This document shows positions 9,649 to 16,505 of a stretch of 64,000 bases of DNA, piece by piece. Each line of letters begins with the position of its first letter. Position 1 is the first letter of the stretch. Below the pieces are notes generated by a model that was given only the letters and a program-made list of their open reading frames with translations, was not told the DNA's origin and searched no databases. Source of the DNA: Halococcoides cellulosivorans (GTDB lineage Archaea > Halobacteriota > Halobacteria > Halobacteriales > Haloarculaceae); assembly GCF_003058365.1 (NCBI RefSeq), contig NZ_CP028858.1, forward strand, positions 1,488,001 to 1,552,000, read 5' to 3'. The translations under genes were made by a program, and so were the position numbers.

Positions 9649-10476
9649 GTGAGTGGACTGGACCTCGACGCCGCGGCGCTCGACCGGTACTCCCGGCAGA
9701 TCATCATGGACGAGATCGGGGTCGAGGGCCAGGCGGCGCTGTGTGAGGCGTCCGTGCTGGTGGTCGGGGCCGGCGGCCTCGGATCGCCGGCGATCGCGTA
9801 CCTCGCGGGCGCGGGCGTCGGTCGACTCGGGATCGTCGACGACGACGTCGTCGAGCGCTCGAACCTCCACCGGCAGGTGATCCACACCGAGGCGGACCTC
9901 GACCGGCCGAAAGTCGAGAGCGCCCGCGCGTTCGTCGCCGCGCGGGCCCCCGAGGTGACCGTCGAGACCCACGAGACGCGCCTCGACCGAGACGCCGTCG
10001 CGGCCCTCGTGGCCGAGTACGACCTCGTCGTCGACGGGTCGGACAACTTCGCGACGCGATTCCTCCTCAACGACGCCTGCACGCTCGCAGACACCCCCGT
10101 CTCCCACGGTGCCGTCTACCGTTTCGAGGGGCAGGTCACGACCGTCGACGGCGGCGCGCCGTGTTACCGCTGTCTGTTCGAGGAGGCACCCCCGGCGGAC
10201 GCGGTCCCCGACTGTGCGACGGCGGGCGTGCTGGGCGTCCTCCCGGGAACGATCGGCACGATTCAGGCGACCGAGGCGATCAAACTCCTCCTCGACTACG
10301 GCGAGTCGCTCGCGGGGCGGATGATCGCGTACGACGCCGAGCGGTTGTCGTTCGACGAGATTCCGTTCGCGCCGAACCCCGACTGTCCGGTCTGTGGCGC
10401 CGACGCAGTCGACAGTCTCGACGAGATCAGCTACACCGATCGCTACGGCATCGAGACCACCGACACCCCGTGTTGA
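9649..10476 (+). CDS. ubaA: UbaA, E1-like SAMP/MoaD-activating adenylyltransferase
   Basis: The 275-residue ThiF/MoeB/HesA family protein starts at GTG (MSGLDLDAAALDRYSRQ). It has the ATP loop VVGAGGLGSPA, DGSDNFATRFLLND, the catalytic cysteine in DCATAGVLG (about Cys189), and two zinc-binding pairs CYRC (172/175) and CPVC (246/249). In haloarchaea this single E1 adenylates ubiquitin-like SAMPs for protein conjugation and for sulfur transfer to molybdopterin and tRNA. It converges on the SAMP1 gene, whose stop lies 20 bp beyond its own, giving a physical link between activator and substrate. Confidence 0.93.
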   Translation: MSGLDLDAAALDRYSRQIIMDEIGVEGQAALCEASVLVVGAGGLGSPAIAYLAGAGVGRLGIVDDDVVERSNLHRQVIHTEADLDRPKVESARAFVAARAPEVTVETHETRLDRDAVAALVAEYDLVVDGSDNFATRFLLNDACTLADTPVSHGAVYRFEGQVTTVDGGAPCYRCLFEEAPPADAVPDCATAGVLGVLPGTIGTIQATEAIKLLLDYGESLAGRMIAYDAERLSFDEIPFAPNPDCPVCGADAVDSLDEISYTDRYGIETTDTPC

Positions 10477-10495
10477 GAACGGCGACTGCCGACCG

Positions 10496-10768
10496 TCAGC
10501 CCCCGCTCACGGGGGGCAAGAGTGCGAGTTCGTCGCCGTCTGCGACCGGTTCGTCGAGGCCGTCGCCGGTCGCGACGTCCGTGCCGTTGACGAGCACGCT
10601 GACGTGGTCAGCGACGGTCGACCCGTCGAGGACTCGCTCGCGGAGGGCCGGCCGACTCGCGACCAGCGCGTCGAGCGCGTCGTCGACGGTCGCCCCGTCG
10701 TCGAGTGTGATCGTCACCTCACGCTCGCCGGCAACGTCCGCGAGGTCAGCGAACAGTCGCCATTCCAT
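10496..10768 (-). CDS. samp1: SAMP1/MoaD ubiquitin-like small archaeal modifier protein
   Basis: The 90-residue beta-grasp protein starts MEWRLFADLADVAGE and ends LALLPPVSGG with the C-terminal Gly-Gly needed for adenylylation, thiocarboxylation and isopeptide attachment. The start was set at this ATG because the N-terminus matches the known haloarchaeal SAMP1 pattern, and upstream codons look non-coding. SAMP1 serves both as a protein modifier and as the MoaD sulfur donor to MoaE. Its neighbours UbaA (activator) and the MobB-MoaE fusion (acceptor) support both roles. Its upstream region (309 bp) is shared with the divergent arsR. Confidence 0.92.
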   Translation of the reverse strand: MEWRLFADLADVAGEREVTITLDDGATVDDALDALVASRPALRERVLDGSTVADHVSVLVNGTDVATGDGLDEPVADGDELALLPPVSGG

Positions 10769-10942
10769 ATGCGCGATCGGGGCGCGATCGGAAAGACCGT
10801 TCCGGTCGTGTCGGTCTCGACACCCGTCCGCCGTCGGCAACGCCGCGTGTGCCGGCGCCCGTCCGCCGTCGGAGGCGCCGCGTGTTCCGTGACTCGTCGA
10901 CTCGGTCGACGGCCGGCCAGTCCAGCCCCGACGCCGAGAGAT

Positions 10943-10965
10943 ATTGTCGCGACAATTCAATTGTC
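10943..10965. promoter_or_regulatory. Overlapping inverted repeats (operator candidate)
   Basis: ATTGTCGCGACAAT (10943-10956) is a perfect 14-base palindrome. GACAATTCAATTGTC (10951-10965) is a perfect 7-1-7 inverted repeat sharing its left arm with the first. The result is three ATTGTC/GACAAT half-sites in 23 bp. It lies about 113 bp upstream of arsR and 175 bp upstream of samp1, so the target gene and the binding protein are unknown. Confidence 0.5.
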
Positions 10966-11046
10966 TCTGTCAGAGATTACCCAGATAAACCGTTATAGAC
11001 CGCTCGAACGGCGATCGAGCGGCAGTCCCCGGTATTCTTCGACAGC

Positions 11047-11067
11047 CTTAATTGAGTGTCTATTCAA
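11047..11067 (+). promoter_or_regulatory. arsR core promoter with dyad between TATA and start codon
   Basis: CTTAATT at 11047-11053 is centred about 28 bp before the arsR ATG, the spacing expected for a haloarchaeal TATA element on a leaderless transcript. TTGA (11052-11055) and TCAA (11064-11067) form a short inverted repeat that overlaps and follows it. This is a fitting place for ArsR to block transcription when arsenite is absent (inference). Confidence 0.45.
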
Positions 11068-11077
11068 GTCTTCGTCG

Positions 11078-11497
11078 ATGAATCACGCGACGGATCGACT
11101 CCGGCGATACATGGAGGACGAACTGGGCGAGTGCCGGGACGACGACGTGGAGGCGCGTCTCGAAGAACTCGGATCGCTGGAACGGGCCATCGGAGACCAG
11201 CTATCGAGCGACCTCGACGTCCTCTCGGCGCTCGCGAGCGAGACCCGCTATACGCTCGTGCGGGCGCTCGTCGCCGCCCGCGAGGAGTTGTGCGTCTGTG
11301 AACTCCAGGGGCTGGTCGATGTCAGCGAGAGCGGGTTGAGTCACGCGCTCTCCGAACTCGTCGAGGCGGGACTACTCACCGGTCGGAAGGACGGCCGCTG
11401 GAAGAAGTATCGGGCGACGAACCGGGCGATCGCGATCGTGACCGTCCTCGACGGGAGCGTCGGGTCGGACGCGACCGCCACGGAGGACCAGCGATGA
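11078..11497 (+). CDS. arsR: ArsR-family arsenic-responsive repressor
   Basis: The 139-residue protein has a winged-helix domain at about residues 45-120. The alpha-3 metal motif ELCVCELQG gives the Cys-x-Cys pair used by ArsR proteins to sense As(III)/Sb(III). The recognition helix reads VSESGLSHALSELVEAGLL and the wing is RKDGRWKKYRAT. The ATG at 11078 gives MNHATDRLRRYMEDEL. Its stop overlaps the acr3 start by 4 bp (ATGA), so it heads the arsR-acr3-arsC operon and probably regulates it. Confidence 0.92.
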   Translation: MNHATDRLRRYMEDELGECRDDDVEARLEELGSLERAIGDQLSSDLDVLSALASETRYTLVRALVAAREELCVCELQGLVDVSESGLSHALSELVEAGLLTGRKDGRWKKYRATNRAIAIVTVLDGSVGSDATATEDQR

Positions 11498-12678
11498 GCG
11501 CGGTCGAGCACGACCACGGGCCCGACTGTGGCTGTCCGGACTGTGGCGACCCACGGTCGATGGATTTCCTCGACAAGTACCTCACCGTCTGGATTTTCGG
11601 CGCGATGGCGATCGGGGTCGGCCTGGGCTATATCGCCCCGGGCGTCACGGGACCCATCCAGGAGTTCCACCTCGTCGAGATCGGGTTGATCGCGATGATG
11701 TACCCGCCGCTGGCGAAGGTCAACTACGGGCAGTTGCCACGCGTGTTCGCCCAGTGGCGCGTCCTGGGCCTGAGCCTGATCCAGAACTGGCTGATCGGCC
11801 CGACGCTGATGGTGGGGCTCGCACTGATCTTCTTCGGTGGGATCGTGCCCGGACTGCCCGCGCGCCCCGACTTTTTCCTCGGGCTGGTCTTCATCGGGAT
11901 GGCGCGGTGTATCGCGATGGTGCTGGTCTGGAACGACCTCGCTGATGGATCGAGCGAGTACGCCGCAGGACTGGTCGCGTTCAACAGCGTCTTCCAGATC
12001 CTGACCTACGGGGTGTACATCACCGTCTTCGCGCTCGTGTTGCCCGAAGTGCTCGGGCTGGAGACACTGACCGCGGGGATCGACGCGTTCGAGATCACGG
12101 CCAGACAGGTCTTCGAGGCGATCGCGATCTTCCTGGGGATCCCCTTCGCCGCGGGGATCGCCTCGCGGGTCGTTGGCACCCGCACGAAAGGCACCGAGTG
12201 GTACGACGAGTCGTTCGTGCCGACGGTCGATCCGCTCACGCTGATCGCGTTGCTCTTTACGGTGATCGTGATGTTCGCGATGCAGGGCGAGCGCATCGTC
12301 GGCCAGCCGACCGACGTACTGTTGATCGCCGTGCCGTTGACGATCTACTTTATCGTGATGTTCGTCGTGAGCTTCGCGATGGGCCACCGGATCGGTGCGG
12401 ACTACTCCACGACGACGGCGATCGGGTTCACCGCCGCCTCGAACAACTTCGAGTTGGCCATCGCCGTCGCCGTCGCGGTGTTCGGCGTCGGATCGAGCGT
12501 CGCCTTCACGACCGTCATCGGCCCGCTGATCGAAGTGCCGGTCCTGCTATCCTTGGTCTACGTCGCGCTGTGGCTTCAGCGGACCATCGACTGGCGCGGG
12601 CACACGACTGGACAACTCGATAGCACGACACCGACGAGCGCTGCGGACGACACCGACCCCGACACGGAGGACGACTAA
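11494..12678 (+). CDS. acr3: Acr3 arsenite efflux permease
   Basis: The 394-residue membrane protein has about ten transmembrane helices. It carries the Acr3 hallmark cysteine in helix 4 (ARCIAMVLVWNDLA) and the conserved glutamate in FTAASNNFELAIA of helix 9. It exports arsenite using membrane potential or proton force. The cytoplasmic N-terminus adds a small Cys cluster (DCGCPDC, about residues 10-16) that could collect arsenite for export, which is inference. It overlaps arsR by 4 bp and is followed 1 bp later by arsC. Confidence 0.95.
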   Translation: MSAVEHDHGPDCGCPDCGDPRSMDFLDKYLTVWIFGAMAIGVGLGYIAPGVTGPIQEFHLVEIGLIAMMYPPLAKVNYGQLPRVFAQWRVLGLSLIQNWLIGPTLMVGLALIFFGGIVPGLPARPDFFLGLVFIGMARCIAMVLVWNDLADGSSEYAAGLVAFNSVFQILTYGVYITVFALVLPEVLGLETLTAGIDAFEITARQVFEAIAIFLGIPFAAGIASRVVGTRTKGTEWYDESFVPTVDPLTLIALLFTVIVMFAMQGERIVGQPTDVLLIAVPLTIYFIVMFVVSFAMGHRIGADYSTTTAIGFTAASNNFELAIAVAVAVFGVGSSVAFTTVIGPLIEVPVLLSLVYVALWLQRTIDWRGHTTGQLDSTTPTSAADDTDPDTEDD

Positions 12679-12679
12679 C

Positions 12680-13123
12680 ATGACAGAAGCGGCTGATCCA
12701 ACGGATACGACTCGAATCGCCTTCGTTTGCGTCCAGAACGCCGGTCGTTCGCAGATGTCGACGGCGTTTGCCGAACGCGAGCGCGCAGAGCGCGGCCTCG
12801 AGGATCGCGTCGAGATCCTGACCGGTGGGACTCATCCGGCCGACGCAGTCCACGACGAGGTGGTCGCCGTGATGGACGAACGCGGAATCGACCTCTCGGA
12901 TCGGACGCCACGGGCGGTGACGACCGACGAACTCAGTTCGTGTGACGTCGTCGCGACGATGGGCTGTTCGACGCTCGACGTGAGCGCGGTCAGTGACGAC
13001 GTGGACGTTCGGGACTGGGCCCTGGCCGATCCGGACGGCGAGGACCTCGATCGCGTCCGCGAGATCCGCGACGAGATCGAACGGCGGGTCGGCGCGCTGT
13101 TCGACGAACTCAGCGCCGAATAG
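12680..13123 (+). CDS. arsC: ArsC-type arsenate reductase / low-molecular-weight phosphatase family
   Basis: The 147-residue protein has the CX5R active-site loop CVQNAGR (Cys17-Arg23) and the motif GTHPADAVHDEVV. A second cysteine occurs in TMGCSTLDVS (about Cys95), matching the first resolving cysteine of thioredoxin-linked arsenate reductases. A further cysteine seven residues on is not seen, so the electron donor may differ from the classical plasmid enzyme. It would reduce arsenate to the arsenite that Acr3 exports. It is the last gene of the arsR operon. Confidence 0.85.
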   Translation: MTEAADPTDTTRIAFVCVQNAGRSQMSTAFAERERAERGLEDRVEILTGGTHPADAVHDEVVAVMDERGIDLSDRTPRAVTTDELSSCDVVATMGCSTLDVSAVSDDVDVRDWALADPDGEDLDRVREIRDEIERRVGALFDELSAE

Positions 13124-13253
13124 GGGCCCGCCGGCCGAGAACGTCGTCCGGATCGGCGTGGCGATCGATCGCTCGTCGGTCGGGAGTCACCGTCGAGCAA
13201 ACCACCCGAGATGTCCGATCGTTTGCAGTCAATATTCGGGTGGGACAGCCATG

Positions 13254-13260
13254 TTATATA
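13254..13260 (+). promoter_or_regulatory. TATA box of the Cys-pair lipoprotein gene
   Basis: TTATATA lies 25-31 bp upstream of the ATG at 13285, in an AT-rich island that stands out from the GC-rich surroundings. The spacing predicts an essentially leaderless transcript and an independent promoter for this gene, separate from the arsC operon. Confidence 0.6.
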
Positions 13261-13284
13261 CTCGATGCACATATAATATTTATT

Positions 13285-15099
13285 ATGGATGAGCGCGCCC
13301 GTTCGACTCTCGACACAGACGATCACGTCGACACGCCCCCACAGACGACGCGACGCGCGGTCCTCACGGCGGGTGGGACGATCGCACTCGGGGGTCTCGC
13401 CGGCTGTGTTGCGGTCGATGGGCTTTGGGATCGAGCCAGTGAGCGAGCGATCGGGACCACGTCGGCGTCGCCAGCCAGTTTCTACAGCGGTGGCGCAATC
13501 GACGACGTGACGGCGTACAGAAGCGGTCCGATCGACGTCCGGTTCGTCCCACCGACGCTGCGAGCCGAGTCGCGACGGATCGACATCGACGGCTGGAGCA
13601 CCAGCGCGGCCACGAACGCACAGGACTACAACTCCTCGCGGTCGAACAAGCCGCGGACGACCTACTGGCCCGATCCCGATTCGGACGGCGACGGAATCTC
13701 GACGCTCGTGACCGTCCTCGACATCGAGCGGTCGCTGGTGGTCTATGCCGACGCCGCCATCGGGGCCATCGAAGAGCGGTCGGCCGACGACGCGACGGCA
13801 GCCCTCGACGCGTTCGTCGACGCGACGACGGCGGTCCAGGCGGCCCTCGACGGCTGTCCGACCGAGCTTTGCAGGACTGTTTCCGACCACGCGGACGGCC
13901 GGAAAGATCTCGCCCGGGACGCGACCGACGCCGTGAGCGCGGGCAGGTGGGACAGCGCGCGGCGATCGATCCAGCAGGCCCGGCGGATCGTCCAGAGCGA
14001 TATCGACCGCATCCACGACGACCTCGACAGCGATGGCGACGGACTCCCGGACGCCACGAAGTCCCTCTACGAGTACCTCGACGGAGAGCCGACGATCGCA
14101 GAGCAGTTCGTCGTCAGTCTCCCGGACACCCGCGTTCCCGACGGCCCGGCGCTCGAATCGGAACTCACGCCCAAGCGCGTGCTCGAATATTTCACCGGCG
14201 ACCGCAACGCCGAGGGCTGTGCCGACAGCGACAGGGCCGCCGCGGTCCATCGGGACCTGGCCTGTCGTGACCTCCTCACCGCGACGATCGCACTCGATGG
14301 GGGCGACCTCGACCAGCATCGAGACATCGACACGAAAGACATCCGACGCGGCGTCGCTGCCTTCGGAACCACGAGCGGTGTCGTCGTCACCGGCGCGTCG
14401 CCAGCGGCCGCGGTCGCCGAGCCGATGGCCCGGGTCACGAGTGACTGCTGTGCGGCGGACACCTGCTGTTTCGATTACGATTCCTGGGGCGAGGAGATCA
14501 CCGCCGGAGCGGCGACCGTGACCCCAACCTTCGTCGTCCCCGTGGTCGCGACGCCGCCAGACTGCCCGTCTCCGATCCCCGCGCTCTTGTACGTGCGCCG
14601 GATCCGCCACGACGACCAACTGCTCTACGTCGGCGGGTGGCACATCGACGACGGCGCGCTCTACGAGAACAGCGCGACGCTACTGGTCGCCGACGGCCCG
14701 AACGTCGTCGCCGGCGTCACGCGCTCGGACATCGAAGACGGCGCTATCGACCTCGTGAAAATGGCAAGCGACGACAGAGTCGTTCGGAAAAAGCCCGGGC
14801 GGACGAAATACGCGACCGCGACGGTGACCGGCCGGTACGACCCGGACGCCGAGTACCTTCCGGCAGGGGCTCACTCGGTGTGTCGATCCGACGGAGACCT
14901 CTACTGCTGGGGCGTGCAGTCTCGGGAAGCACTCGCGACCCACGACACGACCGACTGCGACGACCGGGACCCCGACGTCCGCCCGTCGGCCGTCACGACG
15001 GCGCTCGACGCTCCGGTCCTCCACCTCGTCGAGGCTGGGGACGCATCGAACGACGTGAAGTTCAAAGCGGGGGCCGAGCTGTCGAAATCGGTCAATTAG
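13285..15099 (+). CDS. Tat-exported lipoprotein of unknown function with Cys-pair motif, in arsenic island
   Basis: No family is recognised for this 604-residue protein. The N-terminus has a twin-arginine motif (TRRAVLTAGG), a short hydrophobic core and a lipobox LAGC, so it should be exported folded and anchored by lipid at the outer membrane face. Two calcium-loop-like stretches occur, PDSDGDGIST and DLDSDGDGLPD (thrombospondin-3/EF-hand style). A cluster CC-AADT-CC (Cys388, 389, 394, 395) resembles a thiol site for soft metals or arsenite, and more cysteines are scattered. The start was chosen at 13285 rather than an upstream GTG because of the TATA spacing. It sits between arsC and arsM, so a role in arsenic resistance is suspected but unproven. 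Confidence 0.75.
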   Translation: MDERARSTLDTDDHVDTPPQTTRRAVLTAGGTIALGGLAGCVAVDGLWDRASERAIGTTSASPASFYSGGAIDDVTAYRSGPIDVRFVPPTLRAESRRIDIDGWSTSAATNAQDYNSSRSNKPRTTYWPDPDSDGDGISTLVTVLDIERSLVVYADAAIGAIEERSADDATAALDAFVDATTAVQAALDGCPTELCRTVSDHADGRKDLARDATDAVSAGRWDSARRSIQQARRIVQSDIDRIHDDLDSDGDGLPDATKSLYEYLDGEPTIAEQFVVSLPDTRVPDGPALESELTPKRVLEYFTGDRNAEGCADSDRAAAVHRDLACRDLLTATIALDGGDLDQHRDIDTKDIRRGVAAFGTTSGVVVTGASPAAAVAEPMARVTSDCCAADTCCFDYDSWGEEITAGAATVTPTFVVPVVATPPDCPSPIPALLYVRRIRHDDQLLYVGGWHIDDGALYENSATLLVADGPNVVAGVTRSDIEDGAIDLVKMASDDRVVRKKPGRTKYATATVTGRYDPDAEYLPAGAHSVCRSDGDLYCWGVQSREALATHDTTDCDDRDPDVRPSAVTTALDAPVLHLVEAGDASNDVKFKAGAELSKSVN

Positions 15100-15111
15100 G
15101 GTCAGGCCCGC

Positions 15112-15948
15112 TCAGCGCGTCGGTTTCCGCGCCTCGATCGTCGCAGAACGGATATACTCGCTCGGATCGTGGTCGTCGTCCCACTCGCTGATAAAGGCCG
15201 CACTGTCCGCGTTCGGCTCGACCCGAATATCGACGAATCCAGCGTCCGCGAGCAGGTCCTCGACGGTTTCGACGGTCGAGGCCCCGGCGACACAGGCCGC
15301 CAGCGAATCCGGATCAGAGGCGATGTCCTCGGGCAGCGGCGCGGTCTTCACCACATCGGAGACGGCAAGTCGACCGCCGGGGGCAAGTGCGCGAAACGCC
15401 TCCGCGAACACCTGGTCTTTGGCCGGCGAGAGATTGATCACACAGTTCGAGATAACGACGTCGACGCTCGCGTCAGCCACCGGTAGGTGCTCGATCTCGC
15501 CCAGTCGGAATGCGACGTTCTCCCCGTCGGTGTCTTCGGCGTTGGCCCGGGCTTTCTCGACCATCTCGGGAGTCATGTCGACGCCGATGACCTGGCCCTC
15601 CGGCCCGACTTCCCGGGCGGCGAGAAAGCAGTCGAAGCCCGCCCCCGAGCCCAGGTCGAGCACCCGCTCGCCCGCCGACAGATCCGCGATCGCTTTCGGG
15701 TTCCCACAGCCGAGACCGAGATCCGCACCGTCCGTGACCGCCGCGATGTCTTCGGGGGAATACCCGAGTCGTTCGCTGTCCGTGCCAGTCGTGTCCTCAC
15801 AGCACGCGTCGTCGCTCGTCGCCCCCGTCCCCGAACAGCAGGACCCACCGTCGTCGCTCGCGACCTCGGCGTAGCGGTCCCGGACGAGACGGCGCTGGGC
15901 GTCTGCATCACGATTCTCGGCCGATCGCTCCGACGGTGTGTCACTCAT
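15112..15948 (-). CDS. arsM: ArsM, arsenite S-adenosylmethionine methyltransferase
   Basis: The 278-residue enzyme methylates As(III) using SAM. The SAM site is VLDLGSGAGFDC, and the UbiE-like core follows. The three arsenite-binding cysteines of the family can be placed in LGLGCGNP, ISNCVINLSP and LAACVAGAST. An N-terminal Cys-rich stretch (GSCCSG and DACCED) is additional. It overlaps the upstream arsR2 by 4 bp, so regulator and enzyme are co-transcribed. Its 3' end converges on the lipoprotein gene with 12 bp between the stops. Confidence 0.95.
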   Translation of the reverse strand: MSDTPSERSAENRDADAQRRLVRDRYAEVASDDGGSCCSGTGATSDDACCEDTTGTDSERLGYSPEDIAAVTDGADLGLGCGNPKAIADLSAGERVLDLGSGAGFDCFLAAREVGPEGQVIGVDMTPEMVEKARANAEDTDGENVAFRLGEIEHLPVADASVDVVISNCVINLSPAKDQVFAEAFRALAPGGRLAVSDVVKTAPLPEDIASDPDSLAACVAGASTVETVEDLLADAGFVDIRVEPNADSAAFISEWDDDHDPSEYIRSATIEARKPTR

Positions 15949-16313
15949 TGATGTCGAAGTGCGTCGAGGCAGTCGAGAAGCTGTTCGGCGTCGTCAGTCA
16001 CACCGTAGTATCGCCAGGACCCCTCCTTTCGACGGGTGAGAAGTCCGGCCGCGGACAATCGTGAGAGTGCCTGGCTGACCCCGCTCTGAGAGATCCCGAC
16101 CGCCGATTCGAGATCGCAGACACACACGTCGCCGTCGGCCGCGCGAATGCGACGGACGAGTTCGTACCGCGTGTCGTTGCCCAGTGCCGAGAGCATCTGG
16201 ACGTCTGCGTCGATCGTGTCCGTATCGACCGCAGGAACGGTCGTACAACACGCCTCGCCGCCTGTATCGGCATCGTCGGGGCGGACCCCAGCCTCGCTCG
16301 TTTCGGAACTCAT
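15945..16313 (-). CDS. arsR: ArsR-family arsenic-responsive repressor, second copy
   Basis: The 122-residue winged-helix repressor has the metal motif DVCVCDLESA (Cys-x-Cys in alpha-3), recognition helix ISQSGVSQALSRLSAAGLL and wing RRKEGSWRYYGVT. It also has a Cys pair near the N-terminus (EACCTT). It precedes arsM with a 4-bp overlap and faces the permease gene across a 192-bp AT-rich region, so it may control both. It differs clearly from the first ArsR at 11078, suggesting separate control of efflux and methylation arms. Confidence 0.92.
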   Translation of the reverse strand: MSSETSEAGVRPDDADTGGEACCTTVPAVDTDTIDADVQMLSALGNDTRYELVRRIRAADGDVCVCDLESAVGISQSGVSQALSRLSAAGLLTRRKEGSWRYYGVTDDAEQLLDCLDALRHQ

Positions 16314-16317
16314 AGTA

Positions 16318-16350
16318 GCATATGATGATATAAGCAGATGTAAATATATC
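16318..16350 (-). promoter_or_regulatory. arsR2-arsM promoter with imperfect dyad
   Basis: Read on the minus strand, GATATATTTA (16341-16350) lies about 28-37 bp before the ATG and is a good TATA element. Between it and the start is the imperfect dyad GCTTATATCATCATATGC (16318-16335), a plausible ArsR operator. Confidence 0.5.
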
Positions 16351-16432
16351 GATTGCGATCGTGGACGCCGTCTCGATCACCAGCAGCAGGGTTGGCTTCC
16401 ATCGCGACCTCCGTCGTTCACGACCATTTCTA

Positions 16433-16464
16433 TTTCAACCCGTTTTGAAACCGATGCGTATATG
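16433..16464 (+). promoter_or_regulatory. Perfect inverted repeat and TATA element upstream of the DUF318 permease
   Basis: TTTCAACCCGTTTTGAAA (16433-16450) is a 6-6-6 inverted repeat (TTTCAA/TTGAAA). A TATA-like GTATATG follows at 16458-16464, and a further TTTGAAA half-site is at 16486-16492. The GTG start at 16506 has a purine/GT-rich GGTGGTG just upstream that may serve as ribosome site. The TTCAA-type half-sites echo the TTGA/TCAA element in front of the first arsR. Confidence 0.5.
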
Positions 16465-16505
16465 AGCAGCGGTGTTTTAGATTAGTTTGAAATGGTGGTG
16501 ACGCA

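Larger units (their letters stand above)
10769..11077. promoter_or_regulatory. 309-bp divergent intergenic region between samp1 and arsR
   Basis: No convincing gene is present. The left two thirds are GC-rich upstream sequence of samp1. From about 10940 the base composition becomes AT-rich, with overlapping inverted repeats (10943-10965), a TATA-like GTTATAG near 10990 and an AT-rich element just upstream of arsR. It probably contains the promoters for both samp1 and the arsenic operon. Confidence 0.6.

Noticed and set aside
8178-10094. Long minus-strand frame opposite moeA2 and ubaA (638 codons)
   Set aside because: It covers two well-supported genes in antisense, has no family features and has an Arg/Ser-rich composition typical of shadow frames.
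13240-13284. GTG at 13240 as start of the Cys-pair lipoprotein
   Set aside because: It would lie upstream of the TATA element and would bury the Tat signal behind extra residues. The ATG at 13285 has the right promoter spacing.
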